Assembly (NCBI RefSeq): GCF_026342015.1
Contig: NZ_JAPENL010000002.1
Location: forward strand, 2,671,001-2,735,000
DNA: 64,000 nt
Origin: Micromonospora lupini
GTDB lineage: Bacteria; Actinomycetota; Actinomycetes; Mycobacteriales; Micromonosporaceae
Direction: 5' to 3'
A program made the translations under genes and the position numbers. This document shows, piece by piece, positions 7,481 through 15,876 of the stretch. The notes under the pieces were generated by a model. The model had not been told where the DNA came from. It saw only the letters and a list, made by a program, of their open reading frames with translations, and made no database searches. How positions within the stretch are numbered: position 1 is the first letter of the stretch; each line of letters begins with the position of its first letter.

Positions 7481-8251
7481 ATGGGTGCCGGTCACGGGCA
7501 CGTGCTGTACCGCGAGTCGACCTCGCCTGTGCACCGGCTCCCGCCCGAGGTCAAGATCGTGGCGATGGTGGTCTTCACGATCGCCGTGGTGGCCACCCCG
7601 CGTGAGGCGTTCTGGGCCTTCGGCGCGTACGCCCTGCTGGTGGCGGCGGTGGCGGCGCTGGCCCGGGTGGGGCCGCGCTGGCTGCTCAGCCGCGCGCTGA
7701 TCGAGCTGCCGTTCGTGCTGTTCGCTGTGGCGCTGCCGTTTCTGGGTGCCGGCGAGCGGGTCGAGGTGCTGGGGCTGCGGCTGTCCGAGGACGGCCTGCA
7801 CGGCGCGTGGAACATTCTGGCCAAGGGCACCCTGGGCGTCCTGGCCTCGCTGCTGCTCGCGGCGACCACCTCCACCCGGGACCTGATCGTGGGGTTGGAC
7901 CGGCTGCGCTGCCCGCAGGTGCTCACCCAGATCGCCACGTTCATGCTGCGCTACCTCGACGTGCTTGTCGGCGAGGCGCGACGGATGCGGGTGGCGCGGA
8001 TCTCCCGGGGCGACGACCCGCGCTTCCTGTGGCAGTTGCGCGGCTTCGCCGCCGGCATCGGGGCGCTGTTCCTGCGCGCCTTCGAGCGCGGCGAGCGGGT
8101 CTACCTGGCGATGCTGTCGCGGGGCTACACGGGTCGGATGCCCGCGGTGTGGCAGGGCGACGGCGCGGCGACCGCCGGTCAGTGGCTGGTCGCGGCGACC
8201 GTGCCGGTGGCGGCGGCCTCCATCGCCGCGGCCGCAGTCGTGCTGACATGA
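7481..8251 (+). CDS. cbiQ: ECF transporter transmembrane (T) subunit CbiQ
   Basis: 256 residues, ATG start. Begins with cytoplasmic HGHVLYRESTSPVHRLPPEVK, followed by several membrane helices. The coupling motifs appear as RMRVARISRG and ERGERVYLAMLSRGYTG, the A-R-G type helices that contact the ATPase. Follows the PDGLE gene by 15 nt and overlaps cbiO by ATGA, so all four genes form one operon. Confidence 0.93.
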   Translation: MGAGHGHVLYRESTSPVHRLPPEVKIVAMVVFTIAVVATPREAFWAFGAYALLVAAVAALARVGPRWLLSRALIELPFVLFAVALPFLGAGERVEVLGLRLSEDGLHGAWNILAKGTLGVLASLLLAATTSTRDLIVGLDRLRCPQVLTQIATFMLRYLDVLVGEARRMRVARISRGDDPRFLWQLRGFAAGIGALFLRAFERGERVYLAMLSRGYTGRMPAVWQGDGAATAGQWLVAATVPVAAASIAAAAVVLT

Positions 8252-9006
8252 TCGGTGTCGTGCAGACCGCCCTCTCGCTGGACGTTCGTGGCGTCCGGTA
8301 CGCGTACCCGGACGGGCACGTGGCCCTGCACGGGGTGGACCTGACGGTGCCGCGCGGTGACCGGGTGGCGCTGCTCGGGCCCAACGGCGCCGGTAAGACG
8401 ACACTGGTGCTGCACCTCAACGGCATCCTCACCCCGACCGAGGGCAGCGTGCACGTCGGCGGGCTGACTGTCACGCCGGATCGGGCGACCCTGGCCGAGG
8501 TGCGTCGCCGGGTGGGCATCGTCTTTCAGGACCCGGACGACCAGCTCTTTCTGCCCACGGTGGCGGAGGACGTCGCGTTCGGGCCGGCCAACCTGGGCCT
8601 GCGCGGCGCGGAGCTGGCCGCCCGGGTGGACGAGGCGCTTGCCGCCGTCGGGATGAGCGAGCACCGGGCCCGGGCGCCGCAGCACCTCTCGTTCGGGCAG
8701 CGCCGGCGGGTGGCGGTGGCGACGGTGCTGGCCATGCACCCGGAGATCCTGGTGCTTGACGAGCCCTCGTCGAACCTGGACCCGGCGGCTCGGCGCGAGC
8801 TGGCCGAGATCCTGCGCGGCCTGCCGGTGACCCTGCTGATGGTCACCCACGACCTGCCGTACGCGGCGGAGCTGTGCGAGCGTTCGGTGATCCTGGACGG
8901 CGGCCGGATCGTCGCGGACGCCCCCACCCTCGACCTGCTTGGCGACGAGCCACTGCTGGCCCGCCACCGCCTCGAACTCCCCTACGGCTTCACCCCCCGG
9001 GCGTAA
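8248..9006 (+). CDS. cbiO: ECF transporter ATPase CbiO
   Basis: 252 residues; the ATG at 8248 overlaps the cbiQ stop. Complete ABC ATPase: Walker A GPNGAGKTT near residue 45, Q-loop FQDPDDQLFLPTVAEDVAFGP (an ECF hallmark), signature LSFGQ near 148, Walker B ILVLDEP near 167 and switch His in MVTHD. It powers metal uptake through CbiM/CbiQ. It is the last gene of the operon; the next gene is convergent, 60 nt away. Confidence 0.95.
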   Translation: MIGVVQTALSLDVRGVRYAYPDGHVALHGVDLTVPRGDRVALLGPNGAGKTTLVLHLNGILTPTEGSVHVGGLTVTPDRATLAEVRRRVGIVFQDPDDQLFLPTVAEDVAFGPANLGLRGAELAARVDEALAAVGMSEHRARAPQHLSFGQRRRVAVATVLAMHPEILVLDEPSSNLDPAARRELAEILRGLPVTLLMVTHDLPYAAELCERSVILDGGRIVADAPTLDLLGDEPLLARHRLELPYGFTPRA

Positions 9007-9065
9007 CGCCCCGACCGTGCGTCTGCTGTCCCGGCCTTGCCGCGAAAGCCGCAGAACCGCGGAGG

Positions 9066-10145
9066 TCAGGGGGTGGGGACACGCGTGGCGGCGCGGGAGG
9101 CGGCGTGCAGGCGGAGGACCCCGGCTGCCGTCGCGCCGACGCCGGTGATCAGGATTGCGGCCACCATGACGCGGGCGACTCCGGGTGACCACGGCACCGG
9201 GGCGACCGACCGGGTGAACACCGCGGCGTTCGCCACGCCCGCGAAGAGGGCCACGCAGGCGCCGGCCAGCGCCACCGCGAAATCGGCGGCCGGGCGGCGG
9301 GCAAGCGCGTAGGCGCCGGCGGCGAGCGCGCCGAGGCCGGTGAGCAGTGCCCAGACCTGACCGCCCAGCAGCCCGGCGAGCACGCCGCCCACGCCCTGGG
9401 CGCCGGCGTCCAGCTCCCGCCCGACCGGGTAGAGCACGGCGACCGCGCCGCCGACGAGCAGCAGCACGCCCACCGCGGACAGCGCCCGGGCGCCGGCCGC
9501 GGAGGCGGCGGCGAGCAGCCCGAGGGCGCCCACCGCGAGCAGGCCGACGATTGTCACGGTCCACCAGGTGTACGCGTCGGGCGGTGGCACCCAGTCCAGC
9601 GTGCCGGCTATCTGCGCGGGGTCGGCGCCGTCGCGCAGCGGGATCGTCCAGTCCCGGACCCGGTGTTCCCGGTCCGGCGCGACGCGTGCGGCGTCGGGTG
9701 GCGCCGACTCCTGCCACAGGGCCCGCTGGTCGTGCCAGCGCACGGTGGCCCCGTCGTCGACGCGCCGCCAGGACGGCGGGGCGGCCGGGTCCGCGTCGGG
9801 CGGCAGCGCGGTGTCCCCGGCGAGGGTGCGGTTGAGGTACGTGGCGGGGGACCGGCTGTTCTCGTACACGCCGTCCGGACCGACCCGCAGGTACGGCTCG
9901 CCGGAGTAGCCGATCACCTCGATCGTCCGGCCGGTGCGGTTGGTCAGCTCCAGTCGCGCGCCCGCCTCGATCACCCGTACCGTCAGGCCGGGCCGGGCCG
10001 GCGTGACGCCTGTGACGCCTGTGCGGTAGTCGGTGCCGTCCGGCGCGTCCGCGCCGTGCGCGGCGGCGGGCGCCGCGGTGAGCAGGGTCGCCGCGCAGGC
10101 GGTGGCGGCGATCAGGGCGGCGCGCGCCAGCAGCGTACGGATCAC
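9066..10145 (-). CDS. Exported multi-helix membrane protein of unknown function in copper/redox locus
   Basis: 359 residues from the GTG at 10145, whose GTGA overlaps the stop of the DsbA-like gene upstream. A signal peptide (to about residue 28, ...APAAA) would leave a mature protein starting with His (HGADAPDGTD). An extracytoplasmic domain to about 190 contains RLELTNRTGRTIEVIGYSGEPY and a tryptophan-rich end. About five membrane helices follow. The N-terminal His after cleavage parallels the CopC-CopD and YcnI products nearby. I do not recognise a named family; a role in periplasmic copper or oxidase assembly is inferred from position only. Confidence 0.8.
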   Translation of the reverse strand: MIRTLLARAALIAATACAATLLTAAPAAAHGADAPDGTDYRTGVTGVTPARPGLTVRVIEAGARLELTNRTGRTIEVIGYSGEPYLRVGPDGVYENSRSPATYLNRTLAGDTALPPDADPAAPPSWRRVDDGATVRWHDQRALWQESAPPDAARVAPDREHRVRDWTIPLRDGADPAQIAGTLDWVPPPDAYTWWTVTIVGLLAVGALGLLAAASAAGARALSAVGVLLLVGGAVAVLYPVGRELDAGAQGVGGVLAGLLGGQVWALLTGLGALAAGAYALARRPAADFAVALAGACVALFAGVANAAVFTRSVAPVPWSPGVARVMVAAILITGVGATAAGVLRLHAASRAATRVPTP

Positions 10146-10858
10146 CTGCCGGCCGCCGCCACGGCCGCGGTGAGGCCCTGCGGGCTGCGGTCGGCGAGTG
10201 GCTGGCCGTTGATCAGGACGGTGGGCGTGCCGGTGACGTCGCTGCGGCTGGCCTCCTCGGTGACGTGCTCGGTCCACGTCTTGTACGTGCCCTTGGAGAC
10301 GCAGCCCCCGAACGAGCCCCGGTCCAGCCCCACGCCGACGCCGATGTCGACCAGCTCGTCGTCGCCGAGCCCGGCGCTGCCCTCGGGCGGCTGCTTGGCG
10401 AAGAGCGCCTTGGCGTACTCGCGGAACTTGCCGCCGGCCGCCGCGCAGCCGGAGGCGGCCGAGGAGCGCGTGGAGTACTCGGTAGTGGAGAAGCGGTTGA
10501 GGAACGCGACCGGGTGGTAGACCACCTTCGCCTTGTTCTCGGACACCAGCTGCTCCAACGTCGCGCCGCTGCTCTGCTCGAACTGGTTGCAGACCGGGCA
10601 GAGGAAGTCCTCGTAGACGTCGACGGTGACCGGCCCGCCGCCGGTGACGATGCCGGTGCCGGGCCCGTTCGCGCCGGGCGGTGTGGTGAAGCTGTCCGAG
10701 CGCTGGCTGGACCAGACGCTCCAGCCGATCAGGCCGGCGATGACCAGCACGGCGACTGCGGCGGCGGAGACCCAGACCGTGCGGCGGCGACGCCGTTCGC
10801 GGGCCAGTTGCTCGCGGACCACCCGGGCCGCGTCCCGCTGCCCCTTGCGACTACTCAT
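10142..10858 (-). CDS. Membrane-anchored DsbA-like thiol-disulfide oxidoreductase
   Basis: 238 residues, ATG start. A basic cytoplasmic tail (1-27) is followed by one transmembrane helix (28-50) and a thioredoxin-fold domain with the active site CPVC at 87-90 and the cis-proline loop in GTPTVLING. Further cysteines C137 and C185 may form a structural disulfide. Faces outside the membrane. Its start overlaps the MauE-like gene end by 8 nt and its stop overlaps the next gene, so it is the middle member of a tight operon. MauE plus DsbA pairs usually supply disulfide chemistry to secreted metalloproteins. Confidence 0.9.
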   Translation of the reverse strand: MSSRKGQRDAARVVREQLARERRRRRTVWVSAAAVAVLVIAGLIGWSVWSSQRSDSFTTPPGANGPGTGIVTGGGPVTVDVYEDFLCPVCNQFEQSSGATLEQLVSENKAKVVYHPVAFLNRFSTTEYSTRSSAASGCAAAGGKFREYAKALFAKQPPEGSAGLGDDELVDIGVGVGLDRGSFGGCVSKGTYKTWTEHVTEEASRSDVTGTPTVLINGQPLADRSPQGLTAAVAAAGR

Positions 10859-11375
10859 CCTCGTCCTCCACGGCGGGTTCGGCGGACAGCCACCCGTCCA
10901 CCGAGACGGGCGTACGCGGCCAGATCACCAGAAATCCGGCCAGCACCAAGAATCCCAGGTCCCGCAGGATCTCCGGGAGGTAACTCGGGGCCTGTCCCTC
11001 GGCGAGCTGCCCGCCGCTGCCGAAGCAGCCGCAGTCGATGGCCAGGCCACGTGCCCAGGCCGAGGAGATCCCGGCGATGAAGACCACCAGCAGCGCGACG
11101 GAGATGGCCGCGCTGAGCCGGGTGGCCAGCCCGAGCAGCAGCAGCACGCCCAGGGCCAGCTCGACGAAGGGCAGCGCCGCGCCGACCACTGTCGCCACCT
11201 CGTACGGCAGCACCTGGTAGGCGTTCACGGCCCGGCCGGAGGCGGCCAGGTCACCGACCTTCGACGCCCCGGCGACCAACCAGACGGCGGCGAGGCCGAG
11301 TCGGGCCGCCGTGCTGAGCCAGGGCCGGACGGCTGTCCAGCGGCCGGCGCGGCTGGGGGGTGCGGTCACGTTCAT
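10851..11375 (-). CDS. MauE/DoxX-like membrane redox protein
   Basis: 174 residues, start at the ATG at 11375 (MNVTAPPSRAG). Four membrane helices of the MauE/DoxX type and a cytoplasm-distal pair of cysteines C115/C117 in DCGCFGSGG, which is the usual MauE-like redox motif. The C-terminus is acidic (EDEDE). The family passes reducing equivalents or helps form disulfides together with a DsbA-like partner, which is the next gene. It starts 31 nt after the sigma factor stop, on the same strand. Confidence 0.88.
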   Translation of the reverse strand: MNVTAPPSRAGRWTAVRPWLSTAARLGLAAVWLVAGASKVGDLAASGRAVNAYQVLPYEVATVVGAALPFVELALGVLLLLGLATRLSAAISVALLVVFIAGISSAWARGLAIDCGCFGSGGQLAEGQAPSYLPEILRDLGFLVLAGFLVIWPRTPVSVDGWLSAEPAVEDEDE

Positions 11376-11406
11376 TTGTCGTCCCGTCCGCGTCGGAAGT
11401 TCCGGC

Positions 11407-11988
11407 TCAACCGGTGAGGGCGTCGCCGACGGCCTCGACCAGCTCGTCGCGGGCCCGGGCGACCCGGGAGCGGATGGTGCCCACCGGCACACCCTCGACG
11501 GCAGCGGCCTCGGCGTACGACAGGCCGAGCAGTTGGGTGAGCACGAACGCCGCACGTCGCTCGGGGCTCAGCCGACGCACGAGGTCGGTGGCGCCGAGCT
11601 GCCCGGCCGGGTCGGGGTGCGGATGGTCGGTGTACGCGTTCGCGGCCAGCCGCTCGTCGAGACGACGACGCCGGATCACCGTCCGCAGGTGGTCGGCGCA
11701 GGCCCGCCGGGCGATGCCGAGCAGCCAGGTGCGGGCGCTGGAGCGGCCCTCGAACGCCGGCAGGGCCCGAAATGCCCGCAGGTACGTCTCCTGGGCGAGG
11801 TCGTCGGCGCTGTCCGGGCCCACCAGGGCGGCGACGAAGCGCCAGACCTCGGCCTGGGTCAGCCGGACGAACACGGCCTGGGCTGCGGGGTCACCGTCGC
11901 GCGCGGTAAGGGCCGACTCGGTCGCCGGGTCGCGGGCGACGTCACCTGTCGCACCGGCGGCGCCGGAGTCACGCGGGACGGGGATCAC
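11407..11988 (-). CDS. ECF-type RNA polymerase sigma factor (possibly SigC-like)
   Basis: 193 residues, ATG start. Region 2 lies around 40-95 (DSADDLAQETYLRAFRALPAF, core-binding and -10 recognition) and region 4 around 135-185 (LSYAEAAAVEGVPVGTIRSRVARARDEL, -35 recognition). No anti-sigma gene is adjacent; the next three genes on the strand are MauE-like, DsbA-like and a membrane protein. Mycobacterial SigC is linked to copper supply, and this gene sits between a redox operon and CopC-CopD/YcnI genes, so a comparable role is plausible but inferred. Confidence 0.88.
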   Translation of the reverse strand: MIPVPRDSGAAGATGDVARDPATESALTARDGDPAAQAVFVRLTQAEVWRFVAALVGPDSADDLAQETYLRAFRALPAFEGRSSARTWLLGIARRACADHLRTVIRRRRLDERLAANAYTDHPHPDPAGQLGATDLVRRLSPERRAAFVLTQLLGLSYAEAAAVEGVPVGTIRSRVARARDELVEAVGDALTG

Positions 11989-12060
11989 GACAAACGAGGT
12001 TACGCGTCGCCGGGTGTGACGTCAGGGTCCTTCGGCACTTGGATGGTCTGCGCCACGTCG

Positions 12061-12086
12061 GGAACTTTTCGCCGCCGTCGGTCGAC
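12061..12086 (+). promoter_or_regulatory. Possible ECF-type promoter for copCD
   Basis: GGAACT at 12061-12066 followed 14 nt later by GTCGAC at 12081-12086 resembles the GGAAC / GTC pattern of ECF sigma promoters and faces the CopC-CopD gene. If used, the leader would be about 100 nt. This is a pattern match only and could be chance in G+C-rich DNA. Confidence 0.25.
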
Positions 12087-12199
12087 TACCTGCTCATGAC
12101 ACGCGACCTCTCCCGCGCGGCGCTGGCGGCTGGGCGCAGGTGAGCCGTTCCCCCGCCTCGGGTCGCCGACATCCAGGTTCGTCGGCGACCATGGCCGGC

Positions 12200-13855
12200 A
12201 TGACTGTCGCACCCCGCCGCTGGATCGCCCGGCTGGCTGCCGCCGCCGGGCTCCTGGTCACCGTCGTCGCCCTGTTGATCGCGCCAGCCACCCCGGCCAG
12301 CGCCCACGCGGTGCTGTCGAGCAGCAGCCCGGCCGCCTCGTCGGTGGTGCCGAGCGGGCCGGCCGAGGTGGTGCTCACGTTCAGCGAGTCGGTCCGCAAG
12401 GTCCCCGACAAGGTCCGGGTCATCGCGCCGGACGGCTCCCGGGCCGACCGGGGTGAGCCGTCCTTCGAGGGCGCCGTGGTCACCATTCCGGTCGACCCGG
12501 CCGGTCAGCGCGGCACCTACCTGGTGACCTTCCGGGTGATCTCCGCCGACAGTCACCCGGTCTCCGGCGCGTTCACCTACTCGGTGGGGGCGCCGTCGAC
12601 GCCGCCTGTCGACTCCGGCAACGACAGCCGCGCCGACCCGGTGGTGGAGACCGGCGTGAAGGTGGCCCGTTTCCTCGGGTACGCCGGTCTGGTGCTGCTG
12701 GTCGGGCCGGCGCTGGTGCTGGCCGCGCTGTGGCCGCGCCGGCTTCCCCGGCGGGGTCCCACCCGGCTGGCCTGGGTCGGTCTCGGCCTGGTGGCCGCGG
12801 CGACACTCGCCGACCTGTGGTTGCAGGTGCCCTACACCGCCGGTGGGGGCCTCTTCGAGGTGACCGGCGAGGGGTTCGGCAGCGTGTTCGGCAGTGCCTT
12901 CGGCGCCGCCCACCTCGTCCGGCTCGGCCTGTTGGCGGCCTCGGCGTTCCTGCTGCGGCCGCTGCTGGCCCGCCCGGCCGGCCGCGCCGACGCGATCATC
13001 CTGGCCGTGATCGGCGTGGCGGGCCTGCTGACCTGGCCGCTGGCCGGGCACCCGGCGGCCTCCCCGGCGCCTGCGGTGTCCGTGGTTGTCGACGCGGTGC
13101 ACCTGGGCAGCATGGCGGTCTGGCTGGGCGGCCTGCTGATGCTCGCCGTCTTCCTGCTGCGTCAGGCCGACGAGCGGGAGTTGGGCGCGATCCTGCCGAT
13201 CTGGTCGCGCTGGGCCGCGCTCGCCGTCTCGGCCCTGCTGCTGGCCGGCACCGTCCAGGCGCTGATCGAGGTGGCCACCCCGGACGCCCTGTTCAGCACC
13301 ACGTACGGGCGGCTGCTGCTGGCCAAGATCGGGCTGTTCGCGATCGTGATCGCCGTGGCCGCGTACTCCCGGCAGTTGGTCCGTCGACGCACGGCGGCCC
13401 AGCGACCGGTGCCGGTGCGCCGGGCGGTCCTGGTGGAGTTGGCAGTAACCGTCGTGGTGCTGGGGCTGTCGGCGACGCTTGTGCAGACCACGCCCGCCCG
13501 CACGGCCGTGGACGGGCCGTCCGGCGCTCAGGCCGGGCTCTTCTCCACCACGCTGACCAGCTCGCTCTTCACCCTCCAGGTCGAGCTGGACCCGGCGCGG
13601 CGGGGCAACAACTCGGTGCACCTGTACGCGTACGGCAAGGACAACCAGCCGCTGCCGGTGGCGGAGTGGCGGGCGACCGCCGCGCTGCCCTCGGCCGGGA
13701 TCGAGCCGATCGAGCTGCCGCTGCTGCCGTTGACCGACAGCCACTCGTACGGCGACGTCAGCCTGCCGGCCGCCGGCGACTGGCAGTTGAAGATCACCGT
13801 TCGCACGTCCGACATCGACCAGGCCACGGTGACCGCCACCGTGCCCATCCGTTAG
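12200..13855 (+). CDS. CopC-CopD fusion copper protein
   Basis: 551 residues from the ATG at 12200; an in-frame ATG nine bases earlier is equally possible. A signal peptide ends in TPASA, so the mature protein starts HAVLSSSSPA, giving the N-terminal His of CopC. The CopC domain (about 35-135) carries SADSHPVSGAF with the second copper His. A CopD region with about eight membrane helices follows, then an extracytoplasmic C-terminal beta domain (about 440-551). The family takes up or stores copper at the cell surface. It starts the plus-strand half of the locus and is followed by ycnI after 17 nt. Confidence 0.92.
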   Translation: MTVAPRRWIARLAAAAGLLVTVVALLIAPATPASAHAVLSSSSPAASSVVPSGPAEVVLTFSESVRKVPDKVRVIAPDGSRADRGEPSFEGAVVTIPVDPAGQRGTYLVTFRVISADSHPVSGAFTYSVGAPSTPPVDSGNDSRADPVVETGVKVARFLGYAGLVLLVGPALVLAALWPRRLPRRGPTRLAWVGLGLVAAATLADLWLQVPYTAGGGLFEVTGEGFGSVFGSAFGAAHLVRLGLLAASAFLLRPLLARPAGRADAIILAVIGVAGLLTWPLAGHPAASPAPAVSVVVDAVHLGSMAVWLGGLLMLAVFLLRQADERELGAILPIWSRWAALAVSALLLAGTVQALIEVATPDALFSTTYGRLLLAKIGLFAIVIAVAAYSRQLVRRRTAAQRPVPVRRAVLVELAVTVVVLGLSATLVQTTPARTAVDGPSGAQAGLFSTTLTSSLFTLQVELDPARRGNNSVHLYAYGKDNQPLPVAEWRATAALPSAGIEPIELPLLPLTDSHSYGDVSLPAAGDWQLKITVRTSDIDQATVTATVPIR

Positions 13856-13872
13856 AGAGGTTTCCCACGCTC

Positions 13873-14607
13873 ATGACCCGTCTCCGGCGTACCGCATCCG
13901 CCGCTGCCGCCCTGGCGTTCACCGCCGTCGCCACCGCCGTGCTCGGCTTCGCCGGGCCGGCGTCCGCCCACGTCACGGTGAACCCGAAGGAGGCGACCCA
14001 GGGCGGCTACGCCCGGGTGGCCTTCCGGGTGCCCAACGAGAGCGACACCGCGTCGACCACCAAGCTGGAGGTCGTGCTGCCGGAGAACGCGCCGATCGGC
14101 TCGGTGTCGACAATCCCGGTGCCCGGCTGGACCGTGGCGACGGAGAAGCGCAAGGTGGACCCGCCGATCGACGTGCACGGCAGCCAGCTCACCGAGGCGG
14201 TCTCCAAGATCACCTGGACGGCCACCGGTGACGCGGCGGTCAAGCCGGGCCAGTTCCAGGAGTTCGGCGTCTCCATGGGGCCGCTGCCGAAGGTCGAGTC
14301 GATGGTCTTCAAGACCCTGCAGACGTACTCGGACGGCAACGTCTCCCGCTGGATCGACGAGCCGCAGCCGGGCGGCGAGGAGCCGGAGAAGCCCGCTCCG
14401 GTGCTCACCCTCACCGCCGCGGCGCCGTCGGCGTCGGCCGCCTCGGCCGCCTCGGCCGTCGCCGCGGCCGACGATGACGACGACAACGAGAGCGTCGGCG
14501 CCGCGATCGGCCTCGGCATCGCAGGCGTCGCCACCGGCCTGGCCGGCCTGGTGTTCGGCGGGTTCGCGTTCGCCCGGACCCGCCGGGGCCCGGTCGTCAA
14601 GTCCTGA
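13873..14607 (+). CDS. YcnI-family copper-binding protein (DUF1775)
   Basis: 244 residues, ATG start preceded by GAGAGG. Signal peptide to about residue 32; the mature protein starts HVTVNPKEA, and in YcnI proteins this N-terminal His with a nearby Glu and Trp binds Cu(II). DUF1775 core to about 170 (VAFRVPNESDTASTTKLEV, GWTVATEKR). A flexible Ala/Ser then Asp5 linker (DDDDD) precedes a C-terminal membrane helix, so the protein is surface-anchored. Forms an operon with CopC-CopD; likely copper chaperone. Confidence 0.93.
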   Translation: MTRLRRTASAAAALAFTAVATAVLGFAGPASAHVTVNPKEATQGGYARVAFRVPNESDTASTTKLEVVLPENAPIGSVSTIPVPGWTVATEKRKVDPPIDVHGSQLTEAVSKITWTATGDAAVKPGQFQEFGVSMGPLPKVESMVFKTLQTYSDGNVSRWIDEPQPGGEEPEKPAPVLTLTAAAPSASAASAASAVAAADDDDDNESVGAAIGLGIAGVATGLAGLVFGGFAFARTRRGPVVKS

Positions 14608-14620
14608 CCCGTCGCTCATC

Positions 14621-14652
14621 CGCTGGCCCGCCGGATTTCCGGCGGGCCAGCG
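14621..14652 (+). terminator. Strong hairpin after ycnI
   Basis: Perfect inverted repeat 14621-14635 / 14638-14652 with a two-base centre, 13 nt after the YcnI stop. No T-run. Likely the terminator of the copCD-ycnI transcript. Confidence 0.7.
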
Positions 14653-14756
14653 CGCTTGCCGGAGCCAAAGCTGTCCGTGCCGTCGATATCCCCTGATCAG
14701 CCGGTGTACGTCGGTAAGGTCGGCCGGGTATCTGGCTACGGAGGGGGACGCTGCGA

Positions 14757-15734
14757 ATGCGGTTCGTGCGGGTGATCACCGGAATGCTGCTGTTGGTCAT
14801 CGGGATTCCGGTGCTGTTCGCCGGCGGCGGGCTGTGGCTCGTGACCCGGCACGCCGACCCCGGTGGGGCCTTCGCCGCCCGCTTCGAGACGGTCCGCACA
14901 CCCGGCCACGCGGTCGTGGTCACCGACGTGGACCGGCTGCTGCGGCGGGAGGCGCCCTTCGCGCGCGGCGCGCAGACCCGCCTCCGGCTCGACGCCCGTA
15001 CGCCCGACGGCCCGGCCTTCGTGGGGCTCGCGCCCACCGCCGAGGTGCGCCGGTGGCTGGAGTCCGTGCCGTACGCCTCGGTCCGCCGGGTGGCGTTGGC
15101 CCGAGGTCCGCTGCCGGTCCGCACGGACCCGGCGGTCCCGGCCGCGGCCCCGACCGCCGGTGCGGCCCCCACCCCGCTCGGTCTTCCCCTCTGGGTACGC
15201 GAGGGTGTCGGCACCCTGGAGTGGAGCGCCGACGACCTGGGCGGCGAGTCGATGAGCCTTGTGGTGATGCGCCCGGACGGCCGCGCCGACCTGAGCCTTG
15301 ATCTGCGCGCCGAGCTGCGCGCGGGTTGGGTCGGCCCGGTCACCTGGGGCCTGCTGGCGGCGGGCGTGCTGCTGGTGGCGTGCGCGGTGCTGCTCCTGCT
15401 GCGCCCGCCGCGTCCGCGCGAGGTGGTCTTCGTGGTCGAACCGGACCAGGTGCCGGTGCTCGCCGGCCGGCTCGGGGTCACGTCGCTCAGTGGCCTGAGC
15501 GCCCGGGATCCTCGTCGGGCCCCGCCGCTGCCGGCGGTGCGACAGCTCGCCCCGGTCGGCTCGGGCGGTGCCGGGTGGCCCCGATCGGCGAGCGGCGCCG
15601 ACCCGACCCGGCCGGTCACCCTCGCCGACCTGGACGCGCCGGCCCGGCTGCCCCGGCCGCCGGAGGTGGCGTTGAGCCTGGCGTGGCCGCCCGCGGGCGC
15701 CGAACCGACGGCACGGCCGGTGCCGACGGAGTGA
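14757..15734 (+). CDS. Two-helix membrane protein of unknown function
   Basis: 325 residues, ATG start. N-terminal membrane helix (about 7-29), an extracytoplasmic domain (30-190) with no recognisable motif, a second helix (about 195-216), and a cytoplasmic C-terminal tail rich in Pro, Arg and Ala. I do not recognise the family. It stands alone between two hairpins (14.64 kb and 15.81 kb), so it is probably a single-gene transcript. Codon use matches its neighbours. Confidence 0.75.
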   Translation: MRFVRVITGMLLLVIGIPVLFAGGGLWLVTRHADPGGAFAARFETVRTPGHAVVVTDVDRLLRREAPFARGAQTRLRLDARTPDGPAFVGLAPTAEVRRWLESVPYASVRRVALARGPLPVRTDPAVPAAAPTAGAAPTPLGLPLWVREGVGTLEWSADDLGGESMSLVVMRPDGRADLSLDLRAELRAGWVGPVTWGLLAAGVLLVACAVLLLLRPPRPREVVFVVEPDQVPVLAGRLGVTSLSGLSARDPRRAPPLPAVRQLAPVGSGGAGWPRSASGADPTRPVTLADLDAPARLPRPPEVALSLAWPPAGAEPTARPVPTE

Positions 15735-15790
15735 GGGCGTGTGTCAGGGCCTCGGCCGCCCAGGGGCTTCGACGTACGCCCGACAGCGAC

Positions 15791-15827
15791 GAGTGGCCCT
15801 CCGCGCTGCCGACGCGGAGGGCCACTC
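15791..15827. terminator. Hairpin between convergent genes
   Basis: Perfect 15-bp arms (15791-15805 and 15813-15827) with a 7-nt loop, between the stop of the membrane protein at 15734 and the stop of the GT87 gene at 15877. Likely bidirectional. Confidence 0.7.
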
Positions 15828-15876
15828 TCACCGGGGGATCGGTGCTTAGGTGAGTCCAGATTAGCGCCGATCGTCG

